Source: Massilia frigida (lineage in GTDB: Bacteria; Pseudomonadota; Gammaproteobacteria; Burkholderiales; Burkholderiaceae_D). Taken from it: 64,000 nt of DNA. The notes beneath the pieces are model-generated. The model saw only the letters and a list, made by a program, of their open reading frames with translations. It made no database searches and was not told where the DNA came from. The first letter of the stretch is position 1. Each line of letters starts with the position of its first letter. Below are positions 10,904 to 19,576 of this stretch, piece by piece. Position numbers and translations under genes: made by a program. Location: positions 1 to 64,000 of the forward strand of contig NZ_WHJG01000029.1 of assembly GCF_011682175.1 (NCBI RefSeq), given 5' to 3'.

Positions 10904-11263
10904 CTAGAGTGCGCCTTGCGCATTTGCCAAAGCGAGCCTTAGCTCGGCAAGCGATTTCGCGAACATCAGCACCGCCTGCGCAGTGACCATGTTGTAATCA
11001 TGGTAGAGGTGGTTTCGTAGTGCCGCGACCTCGTCCCAAGAAAAATTTCGCGGCGAGTTTTTTACGAAGACAGTTGGCGCAAATGTTTTCGCATAGCTGA
11101 TCGCTTCTCCGATGACGCCAATCCTGTACGCGCACGCGTCAAGGAGAATGCTGTCGCCAGCCAATGTAGCTTGTGAGACATTTTTCAATCGCTGTTCCAC
11201 CAAGTCCACGGCGTTCAGTGCATCCGCGATCCGGGCTTTCGCTTTGACGACGGGACTGCTCAC
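10904..11263 (-). CDS. hepT: HepT-like HEPN toxin (DUF86)
   Basis: A 119-residue all-helical HEPN protein of the DUF86 family, the presumed ribonuclease toxin of a type VII toxin-antitoxin pair. The diagnostic Rx4HxY motif is intact near the C-terminus as R-NHLY-H-D-Y. In characterised pairs the Arg and His form the RNase site and the Tyr is the residue that the partner AMPylates. Its GTG start overlaps the stop of the upstream nucleotidyltransferase gene by four bases (GTGA), so the two are translationally coupled. A HEPN annotated as a plain hypothetical would be the alternative, but motif plus partner make this assignment strong. Confidence 0.85.
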   Translation of the reverse strand: MSSPVVKAKARIADALNAVDLVEQRLKNVSQATLAGDSILLDACAYRIGVIGEAISYAKTFAPTVFVKNSPRNFSWDEVAALRNHLYHDYNMVTAQAVLMFAKSLAELRLALANAQGAL

Positions 11264-11553
11264 AACAAAAATCCTTCACGCATTGCCGCGTTCAAAACCT
11301 CGGGCTTGGCCATGATGTTCGTAATTGCGTCAATGGCAACGGCGGGAAACCTGCGTTGCGCTTCCAGAATGAATCCCATCGCCGGAAACAAAGTCCCATT
11401 CGCATCGACTACTAAGAGAATATCAAGATCGCTATCTTCCCGATCGTCGCCTCTCGCCGTCGAACCGAACACGCGCACCTCCACCAGTCCACGCTCCAGC
11501 GCAAGGGCACGAAGTTCTTCGCGATACAGGGAGAGGGCCTGGGACGGTTTCAT
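11260..11553 (-). CDS. mntA: MntA-like minimal nucleotidyltransferase antitoxin
   Basis: A 97-residue minimal nucleotidyltransferase. The polymerase-beta-type motif GSTARGDDREDSDLDILLV gives the GS phosphate-binding residues and the two catalytic Asp of DxD. In studied MntA/HepT pairs this protein inactivates the HEPN toxin by adding AMP to the Tyr of its Rx4HxY motif. It is transcribed first and overlaps the toxin gene by four bases. The ATG at 11551-11553 is the natural start. No recombinase or phage gene is adjacent, so the pair looks like a stand-alone defence or stability module between the RTX and ahp loci. Confidence 0.85.
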   Translation of the reverse strand: MKPSQALSLYREELRALALERGLVEVRVFGSTARGDDREDSDLDILLVVDANGTLFPAMGFILEAQRRFPAVAIDAITNIMAKPEVLNAAMREGFLL

Positions 11554-11721
11554 GGATCGATACTAGCATGGACCCGCGCGCGCACGCGAGCAACCGCGCC
11601 GTCAACGGCGGGGAAAAAGCGAATTCGGCCCGCTCGTCGGCGGCTGTCCAACAAAATTCCAATGACCCTCATTAATACAAACAATGAGGTGCTCAGCCTA
11701 TCTTGTCGTATCATAATAACC

Positions 11722-11738
11722 AATGAGAGCTTCTCATT
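11722..11738. promoter_or_regulatory. Inverted repeat upstream of ahpC
   Basis: AATGAGA-GCT-TCTCATT, a perfect 7-bp inverted repeat with a 3-bp spacer, 45 bases before the ahpC start. A further AATGAG copy sits near 11683. It could be an operator for a peroxide-responsive regulator. It does not match an OxyR or PerR consensus well enough to name the protein. Confidence 0.4.
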
Positions 11739-11782
11739 CGATAGTTTTTCTTAACCCACAAAATTCACGCACGAGGATACCC

Positions 11783-12346
11783 ATGTCGCTGATCAATACG
11801 CAAATTCCGGTTTTCAAAACCCAAGCTTTCCACAACGGCAAATTTGTTGAAGTCTCGAACGAGTCGATGAAGGGCAAGTGGTCGGTCGTGATCTTCATGC
11901 CTGCCGCGTTCACCTTCAACTGCCCGACCGAAGTCGAAGATGCGGCCCAGAACTACGCCGAATTCCAGAAAGCCAACGCGGAAGTCTACATCGTCACCAC
12001 CGATACCCACTTCTCGCACAAAGTCTGGCACGAAACCTCGCCAGCCGTCGGCCAGGCCAAGTTCCCGCTGGTGGGCGATCCAACCCACACGCTGACCCGC
12101 GCGTTCGGCGTGCACATCGAAGAAGAAGGCCTGGCACTGCGCGGCACCTTCATCGTCAATCCGGAAGGCGTCATCAAGACCCTGGAAATCCATGACAACG
12201 CCATCGCCCGCGATGTCAAGGAAACCCTGCGCAAGCTCAAGGCTGCCCAGTTCGTTGCCGCCAACCCAGGCCAGGTGTGCCCGGCCAAGTGGAATGAAGG
12301 CGCGAAGACCCTGACCCCATCGCTGGACCTGGTCGGCAAGATCTAA
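11783..12346 (+). CDS. ahpC: Alkyl hydroperoxide reductase subunit C (peroxiredoxin)
   Basis: A 187-residue typical 2-Cys peroxiredoxin that reduces H2O2, alkyl peroxides and peroxynitrite in the cytoplasm, being itself re-reduced by AhpF. The peroxidatic Cys is in FNCPTE (most homologues have FVCPTE) and the resolving Cys is in QVCPAKW near the C-terminus. The ATG at 11783 follows an ACGAGGA ribosome site by five bases and gives the family start MSLINT; an in-frame ATG at 11723 would add 20 non-conserved residues. ahpF lies 108 bases downstream. Confidence 0.96.
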   Translation: MSLINTQIPVFKTQAFHNGKFVEVSNESMKGKWSVVIFMPAAFTFNCPTEVEDAAQNYAEFQKANAEVYIVTTDTHFSHKVWHETSPAVGQAKFPLVGDPTHTLTRAFGVHIEEEGLALRGTFIVNPEGVIKTLEIHDNAIARDVKETLRKLKAAQFVAANPGQVCPAKWNEGAKTLTPSLDLVGKI

Positions 12347-12394
12347 ATAGCAGCAAACAGGGAGGGCGCGGCGCCTTGCGCTGCCTTTCCTGCA

Positions 12395-12420
12395 CCGGGA
12401 ACCAGCCCGACGGTTCCCGG
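12395..12420 (+). terminator. Hairpin between ahpC and ahpF (attenuator candidate)
   Basis: CCGGGAACC, an eight-base loop and GGTTCCCGG form a perfect 9-bp stem, followed by ATTTAATT rather than a clean T run. This suggests partial termination or mRNA stabilisation giving more ahpC than ahpF. Confidence 0.55.
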
Positions 12421-12454
12421 ATTTAATTCAAGGCACTTTCTTACGGATATCAAC

Positions 12455-14056
12455 ATGCTTGACGCCACCCTCAAAACCCAGTTGCAAGGCTATTTGCAGA
12501 ACCTGCGTGCGCCGATTCGTCTCATCGCAACGCTCGATCACAGCGAAAAAAGTGCCGAACTGCGGGAACTGCTGGCCGAGATCAGCAGCCTGTCCGATAA
12601 AGTCAGTGTTGACGAGTCGGGCACCGATAGCCGCAAGCCTTCGTTCGTGATCGCCCGCGAAGGCGAAACCCACGGCGTGCGCTTCGCCGCCATTCCCCTT
12701 GGCCATGAATTCACCTCGCTGGTGCTGGCCCTGCTGTGGACCGGCGGTCATCCGCCGAAAGTGGAACCCGAAGTAATCGAGGCCATCAAGGCGCTCGACG
12801 AAGCAATGGATTTCGACGTCTACATGTCCCTGTCCTGCCACAATTGCCCCGACGTGGTGCAGGCAGCGACCTTGATGGCGGTCTTCAATCCGAAGATCCG
12901 CACCGTGATCATCGATGGTGGCTTGTTCCCGTCGGAAGTCGAGACGCGCCAGGTGATGGCGGTCCCGATGGTCTTCAAGAATGACACGATGTTTACATCC
13001 GGTCACATGACCGTGGAAGAACTCGTCGCCAAGCTCGACGTGAATTCGGCTGAACGCGAAGCGAAGAAACTCAATCAAAAGTCCGCCTTCGACATGCTGA
13101 TCGTCGGCGGCGGCCCGGCCGGCGCGGCGGCAGCGGTGTACGCGGCCCGCAAAGGCATCCGTGTCGGCGTGGCGGCGGAACGCTTCGGCGGCCAGGTCAA
13201 CGACACCATGGCCATCGAGAACTATATCTCGGTGCTGGCAACGGACGGCCCCACCTTCGCCGCCGCGCTTGAGGCGCAGGTACGGCACTACGAAGTCGAC
13301 ATCATGAACCTGCAGCGGGCCGAACGCATCGTTCCCGCCGCCACGCCGGGCGGCCTGGTCGAAGTGCACATGCAGAACGGCGGCGTGCTCAAGGCCCGCA
13401 GCGTGATCGTCTCGACCGGCGCCCGCTGGCGCAATGTGAACGTGCCTGGTGAAGCCGAGTACAAGAACAAGGGCGTGGCCTACTGCCCGCATTGCGACGG
13501 GCCCTTGTTCAAAGGCAAGCGCGTGGCCGTGATTGGCGGTGGCAACTCCGGCGTGGAAGCGGCAATCGACTTGGCCGGTATCGTCCAGCACGTGACCCTG
13601 GTCGAGTTTGCCGATGCGCTGAAAGCCGATGCGGTACTGGTCAACAAGCTCAAGAGCCTGTCCAACGTCACCATCCACGTGAACGCCCAAACCACCGAGA
13701 TCACCGGCGACGGCCAAAAGGTCAATGGCCTGGGCTACAAGGACCGTACCACCGGTGCGGATCACCATGTGGCGCTGGAAGGCGTGTTCGTGCAAATCGG
13801 CCTGGTGCCGAATACCGAATTCCTGAAAGGGACTTTGGAACTGAGCAAGTATGGCGAGATCGTTGTCGATGCCAAATGCCACACCAGTGTGCCGGGCGTG
13901 TTTGCCGCCGGCGACGTGACCACGGTGCCGTACAAGCAGATCGTCGTTGCTGCGGGCGAAGGATCGAAAGCCGCACTCAGCGCGTTCGACTACCTGATTC
14001 GTCAACCGGTGGTGAGCAATGTTGCCAATGAAGAGGAAGTCGCGCTGGCAGCCTGA
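12455..14056 (+). CDS. ahpF: Alkyl hydroperoxide reductase subunit F (NADH:AhpC oxidoreductase)
   Basis: A 533-residue flavoprotein that passes electrons from NADH through FAD and two CxxC centres to AhpC. The N-terminal tandem thioredoxin-fold domain carries the [10 protein letters not shown] dithiol near residues 127-136. The FAD-binding [10 protein letters not shown] motif follows at about 217. The thioredoxin-reductase-like dithiol is in YCPHCDGP, the NADH-binding motif is VIGGGNSG, and the second FAD contact is FAAGDVT. The length matches the family. It follows ahpC with a hairpin between them and ends just before a terminator, so the two genes form one operon. Confidence 0.96.
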   Translation: MLDATLKTQLQGYLQNLRAPIRLIATLDHSEKSAELRELLAEISSLSDKVSVDESGTDSRKPSFVIAREGETHGVRFAAIPLGHEFTSLVLALLWTGGHPPKVEPEVIEAIKALDEAMDFDVYMSLSCHNCPDVVQAATLMAVFNPKIRTVIIDGGLFPSEVETRQVMAVPMVFKNDTMFTSGHMTVEELVAKLDVNSAEREAKKLNQKSAFDMLIVGGGPAGAAAAVYAARKGIRVGVAAERFGGQVNDTMAIENYISVLATDGPTFAAALEAQVRHYEVDIMNLQRAERIVPAATPGGLVEVHMQNGGVLKARSVIVSTGARWRNVNVPGEAEYKNKGVAYCPHCDGPLFKGKRVAVIGGGNSGVEAAIDLAGIVQHVTLVEFADALKADAVLVNKLKSLSNVTIHVNAQTTEITGDGQKVNGLGYKDRTTGADHHVALEGVFVQIGLVPNTEFLKGTLELSKYGEIVVDAKCHTSVPGVFAAGDVTTVPYKQIVVAAGEGSKAALSAFDYLIRQPVVSNVANEEEVALAA

Positions 14057-14086
14057 TCGCAGTAGTGCTTCGCCTCACACAAAAAC

Positions 14087-14114
14087 CGCCCGGCTTGAAA
14101 CCGGGCGTTTTTTT
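14087..14114 (+). terminator. Rho-independent terminator after ahpF
   Basis: CGCCCGG, seven-base loop, CCGGGCG and seven T. Five A precede the stem, so it could also work on the other strand. Confidence 0.9.
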
Positions 14115-14353
14115 GCGCCTGCGAACTGGGCTGCCCGGCGCCAATGAACTTTTGCCCAGGAAATGCGACTGTCCGCCGCACCGCTTTTTCCGCAAACGGG
14201 ACGCTGTGTGCGTGCCGCCGCAGCGTGATATGGCGCAGACGCGCCCGCACGCACCGGCCTATTCTTGAAGCGGGCCATGCGCGCGTCACGGCGCAATGCC
14301 CGGGCCAGGTTCGCGTTCATCGAACCCATCCGATTTCAGTCAAGGAGTCCTCC

Positions 14354-14953
14354 ATGCTCATCCCCAGGCATTGCTTCAGACTGGTCCTGATTGCCGCCCT
14401 CGCGTTGCCGCTGGCAGCCCCGGCGGCGACGCGCTACAGCGTCGCCACGGTCGGCGCCGCCGGCTGCAGCGCGCGCGACATCAAGCTGAGCGGTCACGTG
14501 CCTGGCGCCTATGCCGACGCCAGCGGCACCATGCGCGAGCTCGGCGCCCTGGGCGGCAAGGAGGGCGGCAGCATGGCCTTCGACATCAATAACCTGGGCC
14601 AGATCGTTGGCGAAGGCAACAGCGAGAGCGTGCAGCGCGCTTTCCTGTATGAAAACGGCGTCCTGCGCGACCTGACCACGCTGATCGATCCCGCCTGCGG
14701 CTGGCTGTTGCAGGAGGCACGCGCCAGCAACGACTGGCAGCAGATCGCCGCCAGCGGCTGCAGGGGCGGCCAGTGCGGCACCTTGCGGCTCGATCCGGCC
14801 AGTGCCGTGCCCGAGCCCGACACCTATGCGGTGCTGCTCCTTGGCCTGTGCATGGTCGGCTTTGCCGCGCGCCGCGCCGCTGGCGTGGGCGCCAACCGGA
14901 CGGTGTCGAGCAGCGAGCGGCACGGTGCTGCCGCGCTGCCATTCGCCCGGTGA
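14354..14953 (+). CDS. PEP-CTERM sorting-domain protein with a HAF-like repeat
   Basis: A 199-residue exported protein. It has an N-terminal signal peptide (hydrophobic core LVLIAALALPLAAPA, predicted cut after PAAPA or PAA) and a PEP-CTERM signal near residues 152-173: VPEPDTYAVLLLGL then a hydrophobic segment and AARR. The signal directs sorting by exosortase, which is not encoded in this window. In the middle, LGALGG, SMAFDINNLGQIVG is a HAF-type repeat typical of secreted PEP-CTERM proteins. An unusual 25-residue tail follows the basic stop sequence. The ATG at 14354 has an AAGGAG site seven bases upstream; an upstream in-frame start lacks one. The preceding 240 bases hold no convincing gene. 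Confidence 0.75.
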   Translation: MLIPRHCFRLVLIAALALPLAAPAATRYSVATVGAAGCSARDIKLSGHVPGAYADASGTMRELGALGGKEGGSMAFDINNLGQIVGEGNSESVQRAFLYENGVLRDLTTLIDPACGWLLQEARASNDWQQIAASGCRGGQCGTLRLDPASAVPEPDTYAVLLLGLCMVGFAARRAAGVGANRTVSSSERHGAAALPFAR

Positions 14954-14978
14954 GCGGCGAGGGCAGCGCAGCAGGTCC

Positions 14979-16409
14979 TTACACGCCGCAGTAGGCGGTC
15001 TTGACGGTGGTGAAGAACTCGGCCGCGTACGTGCCCTGTTCGCGCGAACCGTAGCTCGACCCTTTGCGTCCGCCGAACGGCACGTGGTAGTCGACACCCG
15101 CGGTCGGCACATTGACCATCACCATGCCCGCTTCGGCGTGGCGCTTGAAGTGGGTGGCGTACTTGAGCGAGGTGGTAACGATGCCGCTGGCCAGGCCGAA
15201 CTCGGTATCATTGGCCATCGCCAGCGCATGCTCGTAGCTGTCGGCCGGAATCACCATGCCGACCGGGCCAAAGATTTCCTCGCGGCTGATGCGCATGTCG
15301 TTGCTGCAATCGGTGAACAGGGTCGGGCGCAGGAAGAAGCCCGGCGTCGCGCATTCCACGCGCTCGCCGCCGAAGGCCAGGGTGGCGCCTTCTTCGCGGC
15401 CAATGCCGATGTACTCCATGTCCTGGTCGAGCTGGCTCTGGTCGACCACCGGGCCGATGTCGATGCCGTCGCCGAGGGCGTCGCCGACTTTCAATGTGGC
15501 CAGCTTGTCGCGCATGGCGGCCACGAATGCCGGGTAGATGCCTTTTTCGACGATCAGGCGGCTCGACGCCGTGCAGCGCTGGCCGGTCGAGAAGAACGAA
15601 CCCTGCACCGCGCAGTTGACGGCGGTGGCGAGGTCGGCGTCGTTGAGGACGATCAGCGGATTCTTGCCGCCCATTTCGATCTGCACCTTGGCCATGCGGC
15701 CGATGGCGGCGGACGCCACCTTGGCACCGGTCGCGGCCGAACCGGTGAAGCTGATTGCGTTGACCCGGCGGTCATTCAGGAATGCCTGGCCGACCACGCT
15801 GCCGCGGCCCATCACCAGGTTGAACACGCCCGGCGGCAGGCCGGCGCGGCTGATGATGTCGGTCAGGGCCCAGACGCTGGCGGGCACCAGTTCGGCCGGC
15901 TTGATCAGCACGCAGTTGCCGTAGGCCAGCGCCGGTGCGATTTTCCAGGATGGGATGGCAATTGGGAAGTTCCACGGCGCGATGATGCCGACCACGCCGA
16001 CCGGCTCGCGCGTGACTTCCACGTCGAGGTTGGGGCGCACGGACGGCAGCTTGTCGCCGCGCAGGCGCAGGCATTCCTGGGCGAAGAATTTGAAGATGGC
16101 GCCGGCGCGGGCGACTTCGCCGATGCCTTCCGGACGGGTCTTGCCTTCTTCGCGCGAGAGCAGGGTGCCGAGCTCTTCTTTACGGGCCAGGATTTCGCTG
16201 CCGATCTTGTCGAGCGCATCGGCGCGCATCTGGATGTTCGACAGGGCCCAGCCCGGTGCGGCGGCAGCGGCGGCGGCGATCGCCAGCTCGGCTTGCTGGG
16301 CGTCGGCCTGGGCGTAGTGGCCGATGATGTCGGTCGTGTTCGAGGGATTGATGTTGGCGGACGACGAAGCGCCGTCGACCCAGGCGCCGTTGATATAGTT
16401 CTGTTTCAT
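14979..16409 (-). CDS. Aldehyde dehydrogenase, probable alpha-ketoglutaric semialdehyde dehydrogenase
   Basis: A 476-residue NAD(P)-dependent aldehyde dehydrogenase. The Rossmann region has APWNFPIAIPSWK and FTGSAATG, the general base is the Glu of EMGGKNP, and the nucleophile is the Cys of GQRCTAS. The C-terminal GREEQGTYA-like end reads GSREQGTYAAEFFT, as in semialdehyde dehydrogenases of sugar-acid pathways. The likely reaction is oxidation of 2,5-dioxopentanoate to alpha-ketoglutarate, the last step of non-phosphorylative pentose and glucarate catabolism. A second, unrelated-subfamily enzyme for the same step lies at the end of the window. It is monocistronic here. Succinate-semialdehyde dehydrogenase is the main alternative. 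Confidence 0.75.
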   Translation of the reverse strand: MKQNYINGAWVDGASSSANINPSNTTDIIGHYAQADAQQAELAIAAAAAAAPGWALSNIQMRADALDKIGSEILARKEELGTLLSREEGKTRPEGIGEVARAGAIFKFFAQECLRLRGDKLPSVRPNLDVEVTREPVGVVGIIAPWNFPIAIPSWKIAPALAYGNCVLIKPAELVPASVWALTDIISRAGLPPGVFNLVMGRGSVVGQAFLNDRRVNAISFTGSAATGAKVASAAIGRMAKVQIEMGGKNPLIVLNDADLATAVNCAVQGSFFSTGQRCTASSRLIVEKGIYPAFVAAMRDKLATLKVGDALGDGIDIGPVVDQSQLDQDMEYIGIGREEGATLAFGGERVECATPGFFLRPTLFTDCSNDMRISREEIFGPVGMVIPADSYEHALAMANDTEFGLASGIVTTSLKYATHFKRHAEAGMVMVNVPTAGVDYHVPFGGRKGSSYGSREQGTYAAEFFTTVKTAYCGV

Positions 16410-16579
16410 GGAAGCTTTCTACGTGGTTCGCAGGGGATCGCGATGCGTGTTTGTCAAAAAACAAGAGCTTACCATTGCGGGGGGAATGCTGTCGAAGGGA
16501 GGCGCTCGATGGTGGGGGATTGTGCCGATTGCGGCGTGCTTGGTGCGTTTCTGTAACCTGTAAGCCGTTGTTCCACCTT

Positions 16580-16734
16580 CCCCGTCGTTCCTGCCATTGG
16601 CAGAACCGACTTCCCGCGCAGGGCCAGGCGCCTCCACGGCAACCCAAGTTTGTCGAGCCGCCAGTTACGGTACGAAATTGGGGGGAACGCATGCGTTCCC
16701 GCCAAGGGGGCCGCCAAGGCCGGGAACGACGGGG
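16580..16734. repeat. MITE-like element with terminal inverted repeats
   Basis: CCCCGTCGTTCC at 16580-16591 and its exact reverse complement at 16723-16734 bound 155 bp with no coding capacity. Inside, 16683-16700 is a perfect 18-bp palindrome, GGGAACGCATGCGTTCCC. It fills most of the 328-base gap between the aldehyde dehydrogenase start and the receptor stop; I see nothing else in that gap. No target-site duplication is obvious. Confidence 0.5.
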
Positions 16735-16737
16735 GAC

Positions 16738-19377
16738 TTAATACTTGTAATGCAGCGCCAGGCCCACCGCCCGGTCGTAACGGCGCGTGTCGCGCACCAG
16801 GCCCGGGTCCTTGTTGAAATAATCGTGATACGGCTGGTCCAGCAGATTGTTCCCATCCAGGGTCACGGTCAGCTGCTTGTTGATCCGGTACGACAGCGAC
16901 CCGTCGAGCGAGCGCAGCGGTGCCACATACAAGTCCAGCTTGTCATTGCCCCGATAGCGTTCCTCCGCCATGAACTTCGAGCGCCAGTTGTATGCCAGGC
17001 GCGCCGACCACGCCTCCTTCTCGTACAGCCCCACCAGGTTATACGAGGTTTTCGACATCCCCAGGAAGGTCGACTCGCGTCCGTCCGGATTGGTCTGCTT
17101 GCCGGTGATGTAGGTGAAGTTCGCCTCCAGCCCCAGCCCGCTCAGCATCCCCGGCAGGAAGTCGTAGAATTGCCGGTAGCTCAACTCGACGCCTTCCAGA
17201 TTGGCCTTGCTCAGGTTGTAGCGGCGCGTCACATCGTACTCGCGGCCGTTGATGATTTCGCGCGCCGCCTTTTCCACCGAGCGGTCGGTGAACTTGTGCT
17301 GGAAAATGGTCCCGGTCAACGAACCCGTCGGCGCAAAATACCACTCCAGCGCCACGTCGATATTGTCCGACCTGGTCGGCCGCAGATTCGGATTGCCCGC
17401 CGCGCCGGTGCCGACGATGCCCGACGAGGTCGGCGTCGCCGCCACCCCTTCGGTCAGCCGCAGCGCGGGATTGTAGTCGGCAAACGCCGGCCGCTCGACC
17501 GCGCGGCCACTAATCAGGCGCGCCACCAGGGTCGGCGCCAGATCCGCGCGCAGCGCCAGGCTAGGCAGCACATCGGTGCGGCTGGTATCGACCGACACCG
17601 GCGCGATCACGCCGACGATCGACGAATTGCCCTTGAGCGTCTGCTCGGTGCGCACCACGCGCGCGCCCACCACGCCGCTGATCGGCACGCCCATGTGGAA
17701 GCCGAACTTGGCCTTCGCGTACAAGGCCGAGGTGCGCTCCACGTCGCTGTAGTACGACAGCGGATTGTCTTCCAGCTGCGTGGGCGAGCCGGTCAGGATG
17801 GTGCGCACGACGTCGGTATGATCGAGGATGTAGTTATGGTCGGCCACCACGTAGCGGTTCACGCCGTAATTGCCGCCGGTCGGTGCCGACCGCGTCCACA
17901 AGCCAGGAAAGCTGCTGGCCGGTACGCCATTTTGCGGACTATTCGCGTACCACATGTCGCGGATGCCGCGCGAGGACGCCTTGCGCTCGGCCAGGCGCAC
18001 GCCGCCGGCCAGTTCCTTCACAAAACTGAGCACGCCATTCTCGCTGGCGTCGTAGACCACATCGCCGCGCCAGTCGTTCGAGGTGCCCTGGCGCGCGTTG
18101 GCGATGTCGGTGCCGCCGCGTACGCGAAAATTTGCGTCGTCCGGGTCTTCCATGTTCGTGCCCGGGAAGTCCAGGTAGCCGCCGCCCGAGCGCACCGCGC
18201 CCACGAAGCCGCGCGCCGTGTAATCGAAGTCGAAAATCACGCGCCGCTCCTTGAAGTAGCTGGCGGTGCGCGCCACTTCGGTGGTCAAGCGCAGGGCCGG
18301 CGTGGCATCCCAGCGCGCGCCCACGGCCACCTGCTCGTTGCTCACATCGTGCTGGTAAGCCTGGGTCGACGAGAAGCCTGGCGCATCCTGGTTCAGGCGC
18401 GTGATGGTGTCGAGATTGTTCGTGCCCGGCTTGCTCGTGATGGTCGCGCCGGCGAAGTGCGGCGGGAAACCGATCATGAAATTGTTCTGGAAGCGGTGAT
18501 CGATATTCGTGCGGAAGCCTTCCGCGAACACTTCCACGGCCGGACTCGGACGCCATTGCAGCGCAAAATTGCCCGCCTCGCGCTTGCGGTCGCCGTTCCC
18601 CATGAAGCGGCCGAAGTTCTCGGCGCCGGTCACGCCATTATCGATCGGGATCGGAAAGCCGGCGAATGCCACTTCATCGTGGTAGCGCCCGCGCTGGTAC
18701 GACAGGCCGACCAGCGCGCCAATCTCGCCGATACCGGTCTTCCAGCGGTCGCTGACCATCGCGCTCAGGTCGGGATTATTGGTCTTGGCCTTGTCGCGGT
18801 TCTCCACGCGCGCATTCAGGTTGACCTGCCTGCCCTTGAAGTCGAACGGGCGGTTGGTGCGCACGTCGATCACGCCGGCGGTGCCGCCTTCGGGCAGGTC
18901 GCCGCCCTGGGTCTTGTAGACGTCGATGCGTTGCAGCATGGAGGCCGGCACGTCCGACAGGTACAGGCTGCGGCCGGTGTCGGAAAAAAATTCGCGGCCA
19001 TTGAGGAGGGCGACCACGCCGCCCAAGCCGCGGATGATCACGGTGCCGGCTTCGCCGCCGCCGCGCGTGACTTGCACGCCAGTGACGCGCTGCAGGATTT
19101 CGGCCACGTTCTTGTCGGGGAACTTGCCGATATCGTCGGCGACGATGGAATCGACCACCTGGTCGGCGTTCTTCTTGATCGTCTGCGCGCTTTGCGCTGC
19201 TTTACGCACGCCGCTGACGGTAACGACGGCCGTATCGGCGGGAATGGGAAGGGCTTCCTGGGCGGCTACCGAGACGTGGCTCAGCATGCCGGCGCCGAGC
19301 AGGGACGCGACCAGGGATTTGAGGACGATGGGACGGGCCGTGCGGGCGCGGCCGCAGGCGAGGGCGCGATTATTCAT
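16738..19377 (-). CDS. TonB-dependent outer-membrane receptor (carbohydrate class)
   Basis: An 879-residue outer-membrane transporter of the Caulobacter-type TonB receptor family. A signal peptide (to about residue 39, VAAQEA) is followed by a TonB box around AVVTVSG. The plug domain runs to about 170, with 'FPDKNVAEILQRVTGVQVTR' split across the usual plug motif and GGTAGVIDV. A long 22-strand barrel ends in HYKY with a terminal aromatic residue. It lies 200 bases downstream of the pullulanase gene on the same strand, so maltodextrin or branched alpha-glucan uptake is a reasonable inference, not shown by the sequence. It is a clear paralogue of the receptor at 40395-43010. Confidence 0.9.
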   Translation of the reverse strand: MNNRALACGRARTARPIVLKSLVASLLGAGMLSHVSVAAQEALPIPADTAVVTVSGVRKAAQSAQTIKKNADQVVDSIVADDIGKFPDKNVAEILQRVTGVQVTRGGGEAGTVIIRGLGGVVALLNGREFFSDTGRSLYLSDVPASMLQRIDVYKTQGGDLPEGGTAGVIDVRTNRPFDFKGRQVNLNARVENRDKAKTNNPDLSAMVSDRWKTGIGEIGALVGLSYQRGRYHDEVAFAGFPIPIDNGVTGAENFGRFMGNGDRKREAGNFALQWRPSPAVEVFAEGFRTNIDHRFQNNFMIGFPPHFAGATITSKPGTNNLDTITRLNQDAPGFSSTQAYQHDVSNEQVAVGARWDATPALRLTTEVARTASYFKERRVIFDFDYTARGFVGAVRSGGGYLDFPGTNMEDPDDANFRVRGGTDIANARQGTSNDWRGDVVYDASENGVLSFVKELAGGVRLAERKASSRGIRDMWYANSPQNGVPASSFPGLWTRSAPTGGNYGVNRYVVADHNYILDHTDVVRTILTGSPTQLEDNPLSYYSDVERTSALYAKAKFGFHMGVPISGVVGARVVRTEQTLKGNSSIVGVIAPVSVDTSRTDVLPSLALRADLAPTLVARLISGRAVERPAFADYNPALRLTEGVAATPTSSGIVGTGAAGNPNLRPTRSDNIDVALEWYFAPTGSLTGTIFQHKFTDRSVEKAAREIINGREYDVTRRYNLSKANLEGVELSYRQFYDFLPGMLSGLGLEANFTYITGKQTNPDGRESTFLGMSKTSYNLVGLYEKEAWSARLAYNWRSKFMAEERYRGNDKLDLYVAPLRSLDGSLSYRINKQLTVTLDGNNLLDQPYHDYFNKDPGLVRDTRRYDRAVGLALHYKY

Positions 19378-19520
19378 GGGTCTCCGATGATTGTTATTGA
19401 GCTAAATGCTCTTATTTGCCCGAATCATAGGGGACACGCAGAAATTGCTCCAATCATGTTTTTGCCGCTGCCGATACCGATCTTGGTATCGGCAGCACGG
19501 ATTTCATGTGCTGCTTGACC

Positions 19521-19558
19521 GGGGTCTGACCCCGGCTAAGGGGTCAGACCCCGGCTAA
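19521..19558. repeat. Tandem GGGGTCnGACCCC repeat
   Basis: Two 19-bp units, GGGGTCTGACCCCGGCTAA and GGGGTCAGACCCCGGCTAA, stand side by side in the gap between the receptor and pullulanase genes. Each contains a 13-bp palindrome. The same motif heads the repeat cluster at 25249-25595. On the minus strand it could act as a hairpin between two co-directional genes. Confidence 0.7.
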
Positions 19559-19576
19559 GCAACATCGTCAGCCGGC

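Noticed and set aside
11653-11760. OxyR site before ahpC
   Set aside because: I looked for the ATAG-type OxyR pattern; no spaced set of half sites is convincing, so only the inverted repeat is reported.
14802-16556. 584-codon open frame antisense to the aldehyde dehydrogenase
   Set aside because: The dehydrogenase reading is complete with all catalytic motifs; this is its shadow.
16597-19518. 973-codon open frame antisense to the TonB receptor
   Set aside because: His/Arg/Ala-rich translation typical of the opposite strand of high-GC genes; the receptor on the other strand is unmistakable.
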